Assembly: GCA_027604505.1 (NCBI GenBank)
Contig: JADIIX010000091.1
Location: forward strand, 28,526 to 92,525
Direction of reading: 5' to 3'
DNA: 64,000 bases
Origin: Gonapodya sp. JEL0774
Taxonomy: Eukaryota; Monoblepharomycota; Monoblepharidomycetes; Monoblepharidales; Gonapodyaceae
This document shows, one piece after another, positions 58,401-64,000 of the stretch. The notes beneath the pieces are model-generated. The model ran no database searches. It saw nothing but the letters and a program-made list of their open reading frames with translations, and was not told the origin of the DNA. The position numbers were made by a program, and so were the translations under genes. Each line of letters opens with the position of its first letter. Positions within the stretch are counted from its first letter, which is position 1.

Positions 58401-59454
58401 GAGACAGAATGCCGGCTGTGGTTCCAGGTCTCAGGCTTACGCTTCCTGTTGCAGCCTTTGGTCCTCTGGGCGTCGGACATCAATCTCGGCACTCATGATT
58501 CGCTGCTCGATATGCACTATCTACTCCTTGTTCTTGGAGCTCGTGTCGACGACACCGGCGCTCATGGTGATGCTTACTTCGATGAGAACTACTTGCGGAG
58601 GCTGCGTATGCGATATGCCAACACGAGCACGTACATAGATACGGTGAGTGTTTTGGTCGAGAATTGTCGGAGTTACTTCATTATCATTAAATCTTTCCCG
58701 TCATCCCGAAACGATAGAATGTACTGCTCCGGGCCTCAAACACTGAAACCGCTCATCTCCCTGCTCCGTCACCCCGCTTTGCACTCATTCTCCCCGGGGT
58801 CTCCCATCAGGCGTACGCAGTTGTCCGGAAGTGGGCATTTTTGACTGCATGTGCTGGTGCAGGTGTTACATGGGACGAGAAGCTCAGAATCGGAGTATGG
58901 TCAGAAAGATTCGGTTATGAGGTAACAGGAGTGGAAGCCAAGCGAGTTGTAGATTCCGATGGGAACTGTGAAGCGACACCTCAAGGTGATGAAGAAGAAG
59001 ACCCGGCTCGTACTGAGATCGAATTTGTGTGAGTGATATCCCCTTTGTCGTGTTTTAAGATCGGTCGCTATGTCAGAGTAACGGTTTGTTCTCAAGGTGT
59101 GCTGGAAAGTCTCCATGTGATGCGATCAAGGTATGCCTTAACGCATTAGTGGTGATGAACAGGCAGCTCTTGAACGTGGAAGCCAACAGTGATGGTAGCA
59201 ATTTCATGGTGCGGTGTCTGTTTTGGAACACATCACGTGACCTCGAATTCACACTCGCTGTTGCCAGCACCGCGTCAATATTTTGCGTTCTTACTATAAA
59301 TCGTTCCAAGTCTACTCTAATCCACGCCGTGCACTGTCCATGCGAGATCAAGTTCCGTGTTCGGGCCTGGCATTCTCACAAAGCAGCTACCCCAACGAAG
59401 GGCTTGGTTCAATACGCTCAGAGATCCCAGCAAGCCTCACGCTCTCAGCTGTGA
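55446..59454 (+). CDS. IQCH: IQ-motif protein H homologue with ATP-grasp-like region
   Basis: Exons are 55446-56073, 56174-56451, 56528-56929, 57013-57080, 57144-57295, 57356-57597, 57665-58099, 58162-58217, 58285-58396, 58455-58643, 58718-59028 and 59097 to an uncertain end no later than 59454. The central IQ motif reads AAIKLQSVWRGFVPRREF (calmodulin-binding type), and LPGQRYK-like and KRVVVHIPP segments follow as in animal IQCH. Further on, SPKAIEAVNEIVAATGRG and QPLVLWASDINL-like segments (PLVLWASDINLGTH) match the C-terminal ATP-grasp-like half. IQCH is linked to sperm and flagellar function in animals. Two introns appear to start with GC (57598 and 58397). At 56452 the donor is unclear: the GTAAGT at 56480 breaks phase. 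The first 200 residues are disordered. Confidence 0.7.
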
Positions 59455-60560
59455 AAGCTTTGCTTCTTGTTGGCGTTAACTCCACTGACGGAGTCGCCTA
59501 CTCTCCCAAGTGGGCGGATCCCACGCGCAACATCGTTGCGCCACCACGATCGCCTCCCCCGCGTCTACGCCGCCGACCTTTCTCTTCTCACCACTCTCGG
59601 ATAGTTTCAAATCTTATTTCAAAGAAGGCTTCGAGGCCCGCAACAGCTCCGATCAACCTCTGTGCCAACCTCATGTCTGGACAAAGACTCCCTATCACAT
59701 CTAATCCCCGTCAAGAAGGACGGCACAAAAGAACAAAAGGGACTTACGATTACCCTCGGATAGTATCCACACCAGGGCATTTAGTGACTCGTCAACCTGT
59801 GACATCGCGAAAATTGCCCAAATTCGTTCCTATCGCCCCTGCCGCCTTAGAGAAGCTCGTTTCCACATTGGTTGGCATCGATAGCAAAGTCGCATCGTTT
59901 ATTGCTCGCCAAAAAATGGAGCTGTTGGAGCAAGCGCGAAAGGACCTCCCGCCTGTCGAGTCTGTTTTGCCGACATTCAGGATGTCTGAAGAGACTGTGG
60001 AGCTGCTGAACACTCCAATCCCATCCGTTCAACTGCAACGCGATGTGGAACGTGATCAAGAGAAACGGCAAGCGCAAAGATTGTCGTGGAAAGCGTCTCT
60101 CGAAGAGCGTCGGCAGGCCCTCCGAAGCACCCACAAGCCGGATTCGGCAGCTTCCACTGTTGCCGCAGCCAATATGTGGGAGGAATACGATGGGGATATT
60201 CCACATGAATATGTGGACTCAGCTTTCGGAACCCGCCCGGCCACCGTCGGAACTCCAGTAGAAGCAGCTCGCCAAATTCCAACATTGGTCGCAGCGCACC
60301 TGTCTACACCCGAAGAACGGGAGCAACCACGCATAGCTGTCTCGGAGCTTGAACTGCCAACGTTGCTCGGTACACATGCAGGAAATGGATGGAAGTCGGA
60401 TCTACCACCGACTCTCACTGTGGCATCCTCAACATTGGAAGCAACTATTGGGCAGAATGCAACCGATGTGCGACCTGTGTCAAGGAGACGGTCCACACAA
60501 CTCGGTGGCGCTGTCAAGTCGATCATGAAGAGCGTTTTTACAGGTTTGAAGGACATTTGA
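59340..60560 (+). CDS. Hypothetical basic protein
   Basis: Open frame from an ATG at 59340 to 60560 (about 406 residues); a start at 59673 (MSGQRLPITSN) is the conservative choice, since the first part overlaps the possible IQCH tail in another frame. The region 59800-60120 is helical and charged (AALEKLVSTLVGIDS, RDVERDQEKRQAQR), and the end is KSIMKSVFTGLKDI. No domain is recognised. It could instead be a 3' exon of IQCH. It converges on the HAD gene with 52 bp between stops. Confidence 0.45.
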   Translation: MRDQVPCSGLAFSQSSYPNEGLGSIRSEIPASLTLSAVKALLLVGVNSTDGVAYSPKWADPTRNIVAPPRSPPPRLRRRPFSSHHSRIVSNLISKKASRPATAPINLCANLMSGQRLPITSNPRQEGRHKRTKGTYDYPRIVSTPGHLVTRQPVTSRKLPKFVPIAPAALEKLVSTLVGIDSKVASFIARQKMELLEQARKDLPPVESVLPTFRMSEETVELLNTPIPSVQLQRDVERDQEKRQAQRLSWKASLEERRQALRSTHKPDSAASTVAAANMWEEYDGDIPHEYVDSAFGTRPATVGTPVEAARQIPTLVAAHLSTPEEREQPRIAVSELELPTLLGTHAGNGWKSDLPPTLTVASSTLEATIGQNATDVRPVSRRRSTQLGGAVKSIMKSVFTGLKDI

Positions 60561-60612
60561 GCTCGGAAGAATTCAGTTTTGGCTCGGACTTTTAGTCTAT
60601 TTGTATTTGCAT

Positions 60613-61866
60613 CTAGTCGAGTAACCTCACTCCGACATACTTTTCTAGTTCTCGAATCGCTTCTTCGGACTTGCCAATCTTGACCTCTGGTTTTGTAATA
60701 AACGATAGTGTTGGTCAAAATCCCGGAGCTATTGTGCAGTGCTCACAACACGTGATTATAAAACTCACGAATAGTGGTGATGCCCAGCTTCTGTGCTCCT
60801 TTCCTAAGATTGTTTATAGCAAGCCGCAAAGATAGGATGTCACTATTCCCGGAACGAATTGAAGCTTCTGCTCACAAATTTGTCCCGATGTCGTCCAAAA
60901 ACACTGTCTCGAGAGGATCTACTCCCATTTCATTGCAGGCTATCTGAAAGGCTTCGGGGTGTGGCTTGCGATGACCGATGATGGCAGACTCAACGAAAGC
61001 GTCAAATATAGATCTGAGCTCCCGGCGTCGCATCGACGAGTCACCAATGGTGAGCGACATCGGTTTCACAGGTTCTCCTTCGGGTTTAAAGTTATTAGTG
61101 AGAGCCCCAACTCTGATGCCCGCAGCTGCGTCAAGTTCGGAGACACGATTAGGAGAATGCAGAAATCAACCCGATAACAGCACAATACCTCTCAACCTGT
61201 CAATCGCCTTAACCATCTTTTCGTCCACTGTGTTCGAATTCTCATTCATAGTACGAAAACACTCCTCCCCGTTGATGGTGATGGGTCCTTTTATGTTGGG
61301 CGTGGCTGCATATCGGAATACGAATGATCCATTGATTTTTCTCGGTCGAGACTGACAACATTTCGCACCTATGCCACGTTTTGCGTAGTAGTTCTTATAG
61401 CCTTGAATGTTTTCGGGCTGCAGAATGGTTCGACTGACTATCAAAGTGACTGTGGTGTCCTCGTTTCCATGTCCACTATCCCACCTTTGCAACATCCTTC
61501 TCAAGCTCCTTGTAGAATTCAGGTCCCACTTTTAGTTCGCCTCTCTCTAGTCTATCCCACGCACCGCCAACTCCGCCGCTGAAAATGCAGTAATTGATGA
61601 AGTTATGGGGTACTGATTCGTCCCCGTCAACCACGAGATTATGAAATAACTCTGAAGAGGTCAGTCGAATGTCGGAAATCTCACTGTCGTGTTTCTTCTC
61701 GTAGACGAAAATTCCGCCGATGGGACTCCCCGTTACCACCCCGCCAATGTCTGCGATGTCAGAATGATACTATCGTGTCAGTGGTCCGATCCCTTGGCTC
61801 CCTGTCGATGTCAGCGTGACAAGGCATACCAAATAAAACTCCTTTGAACTTTTTGTTGGGTGCCAT
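60613..61866 (-). CDS. HAD-superfamily hydrolase (ACAD10/EPHX2 N-domain type)
   Basis: Exons are 61866-61830, 61750-61485, 61351-61189, 61125-60876, 60803-60769 and 60686-60613 (825 nt, 274 residues). Motif I is FDIGGVVTGSP with nucleophile Asp13, which is rebuilt at the first splice junction. Motif II lies at RVGALTNNF, motif III has Lys in IIGHRKPHPEAF, and motif IV is VFLDDIGTN. The D-x-G-G form and the LDDIGxN ending fit the subfamily that includes the phosphatase-like N-domains of ACAD10 and soluble epoxide hydrolase. It likely hydrolyses a small phosphate ester. No targeting signal is visible. It lies 139 bp downstream of the ABC-F gene on the same strand. Confidence 0.85.
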
Positions 61867-62005
61867 TGAGTTGGCTGCTTTTGAGGGTGTGTATGTGTTT
61901 CGGGAGCCTTCGGAATCAATGGTGCCGAAGACCACTCTGGCCAACACAGTAAAATCTCTCTTCCGCAACGCTAACGGAATTCAAACTAAATACGACATGT
62001 GCGCG

Positions 62006-64000
62006 TTACACAAAGTGACTGCCAGACTTCGAACGCTCCTTCTCACGCAACCTCGCCTCCTTCTGCACCTTTTTCGTCACCTGGGTAAGATAATTACTCA
62101 CACCCTCTGCAACACCCTCACCCTTGCCGAGACGTTCGAGCCGGCTTGGCGCACCTGCAGTGCCCTCTCGGAGAGCATACACCTCGGTGCATGTCTCCAT
62201 AAGGAATCGCACATCGTGGGATACCACTATCACCCCTCCGGTGAATGATTGGATCGCGGATGTCAGAGCGCTGATGGAGAAGATGTCCATGTGGTTCGCT
62301 GACGATGTTGGAAGGATTATTTAGACAATAACGATCTCGAAACTGTAGAAGTGTGGTGGTTCCTCTCACTCGGCTCATCAAAACAGATGATGTGCGGATG
62401 GTCATACATAATGGTTCCGAGCACCACCCTGGCTTTCTCGCCCCCACTCAATCCATCCATCCGTCTCTGTGCAACTTTACCCGCGAGTTGCCACTCGCCG
62501 AGATAATCCCACACCTCTTGCTCCTTTGAGAAGTTGAACTTGTCGGCAAAGTACTCAAGGGGTGTCATGGCCTTCATGTCACCCAGCGCATCAATGTGGT
62601 GTTGCGAGAAATAGGCGATTTTCGGTCGGGAGGTCGTCAGAACTTCGCCCGAGGTGGGCTTGAGCTCACCGGTGAGAAGATGCAGCAGGGTAGATTTACC
62701 TGCCGACAAAAGCACCGCAACAAATAAATGTTTCGTGCTGATATCAATGATATGCCACGACAACACACGCACCCGCCCCGTTCGGCCCGACAATCCCAAT
62801 CCTACTACCCATCTCCACCCCCATCGTCACCTTCTCCAAAATCATCTTTCCACCCTTCCCCTCATACGAAAAACCAACATCATTCAATTGCAGTACTGCA
62901 CCCGCTGACCGAATAGGCGGCGAAGGATCCCACAGCTTGAAGTGCACATCTCGCTCACGAGCTTCGAACTGTACTTCTTGGCGAAAGCCCATATATGAAA
63001 CCTTCCACTGCTTGCCAGTTTCGGTTTTGTTGAGACCAAAGTGTTCAAGTTTCTGGAAACGGTGTCGAGGACTTGTGGGATGAACAATTTTGGCAATCCG
63101 TGTAAAATGCCGACACTCACCTTTTTCCGACTCGCCACCATACCCAAGGCTTTATCATCCCCAGTCCGCTTCGCATGCTGAATGCCCTTCTCGATAGATT
63201 TCTTCATATGCTCCTTCTGTCGGTCAAGCACCTGACGCAATCCAGTAGTGTCAGAAAATCACAACAGCTAAAGACACCCAACACCCACCTCCTGTTGCTT
63301 GACTTTCTTCACTACATCCTCTTCTCTTTGTCTCATAAATTCATCGTAGTTTCCTTCGTAATATCTCAGGGTTCTGTCTTTGAATAATATCATTTCCTCA
63401 GCGACAGAATTGAGGAAGTAACGGTCGTGAGATACCAGAACAATCGTGGTATCACTGAGAGAGCGGAGGTAGTCGAGTAGCCAGAGGGTGGTAGGGAGGT
63501 CAAGATGGTTGGCTGGAAGGGGAAGCGGTAATTGAACACCTGAGGGTTCCTGAGGCACCACGATTCACACTCACTGGGTTCGTCGAGCAGCAGCACGTCT
63601 ACCTTCATCAATAGCGCTCTGGCTCTAAACATAACCAGGACAAAACCGAAAATGGGTCAATGGAAGGACTGATTTCCTCTCGACAATTGCTGAGGTTTCT
63701 TCGCGTTCCTCTCCACACCCTGTCAACATCATCTCTGATCAACTCACAACGCGAGTCTCATCCTCCACCCACCGCTCAATTCCGACGTGGGCCTGTCCAA
63801 TTTGCCTCCGGCAACGAATCCCAACCCGTGGAGAATTTCGAGTGCGCGAGATTTAGTTTCGTCCGCGTTCATCTGTGCAGACGTGAATGCCCAATCCGTT
63901 TGTTAGAATGATTGTCGTGGAATCTTCGAAACAAACTGACAAATGATCCGTAACCACTGTCCCACGGACGTCAATAATATGAACGCACCTCCCTCAATTT
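62006..64000 (-). CDS. ABC-F family ATPase (GCN20/ABCF3-like), 5' end outside the window
   Basis: Visible exons are 64000-63989 (partial), 63872-63748, 63624-63575, 63512-63289, 63231-63121, 63052-62773, 62699-62370 and 62298-62006. The first ATPase half shows the signature SGGWRMRLAL, Walker B VLLLDEPTNHLD and the switch His in VLVSHDRYFLNS. A charged linker follows. The second half is complete: Walker A GPNGAGKST (split by an intron), YFSQHH, signature LSGGEKARV, DEPTNHMD and VVSHDVRFL. There are no membrane segments, as expected for ABC-F proteins, which act on ribosomes in translation or stress signalling. The first Walker A lies beyond the right edge. The exact subfamily is open. Confidence 0.88.

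Noticed and set aside
1-64000. tRNA or rRNA genes
   Set aside because: No stretch showed the T-loop and acceptor-stem pattern of a tRNA or recognisable rRNA sequence on reading either strand; a covariance-model scan would be decisive.

Overview
The window looks like nuclear DNA of a zoosporic, chytrid-like fungus. Nearly every recognisable gene is split by short introns, mostly 55 to 120 bp with GT..AG ends plus a few apparent GC..AG ends, and several proteins have fungal-type architectures. An IQCH homologue, known from ciliated and flagellated eukaryotes, suggests flagellated cells. No operons, prokaryotic signals, tRNA, rRNA or CRISPR were seen. The species cannot be named. Gene models below come from joining frames by hand at splice sites. 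Most add up to an exact multiple of three, which is the main support for the exon limits.

Left part (1-20 kb): the tail of an unnamed gene; a four-copy 16 bp repeat near 2.8 kb; an ankyrin / coiled-coil / SH3 scaffold protein (3363-6497, minus); a divergent protein kinase (6855-10326, minus); a low-complexity, G-rich unresolved interval (10.3-13.3 kb); a seven-exon TET/JBP-type 2-oxoglutarate dioxygenase (13282-15335, plus); and the nucleoporin NSP1/NUP62 (15959-19396, minus).

Middle part (20-44 kb): an unresolved stretch with exon fragments and a small gene carrying a duplicated helix; the dienoyl-CoA isomerase ECH1 with a 12-nt microexon; QCR10 of respiratory complex III; maleylacetoacetate isomerase (GSTZ1); an F-box gene with a stop codon at the conserved Trp; a copia-Gag-like gene that seems to stand alone; an OTU protease; a putative membrane protein; and a protein with PAM2 poly(A)-binding-protein motifs. 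About 4 kb (34.2-38.4 kb) holds no gene I can support.

Right part (44-64 kb): a two-LIM protein; two tandem MFS transporters of the monocarboxylate/riboflavin type, the first carrying two frameshifts and an extra intron; an HGGG/GDSSGG alpha/beta hydrolase with a myristoylation-type N-terminus; an unnamed protein; IQCH; another unnamed protein; a HAD hydrolase; and an ABC-F ATPase running off the right edge.

Functionally the set is housekeeping plus accessory: fatty-acid and tyrosine catabolism, respiration, nuclear transport, translation or mRNA control (ABC-F, PAM2), ubiquitin (F-box, OTU) and solute uptake. No shared pathway links the neighbours. Several frame breaks fall in homopolymer runs, so some apparent pseudogenes may be sequencing errors.
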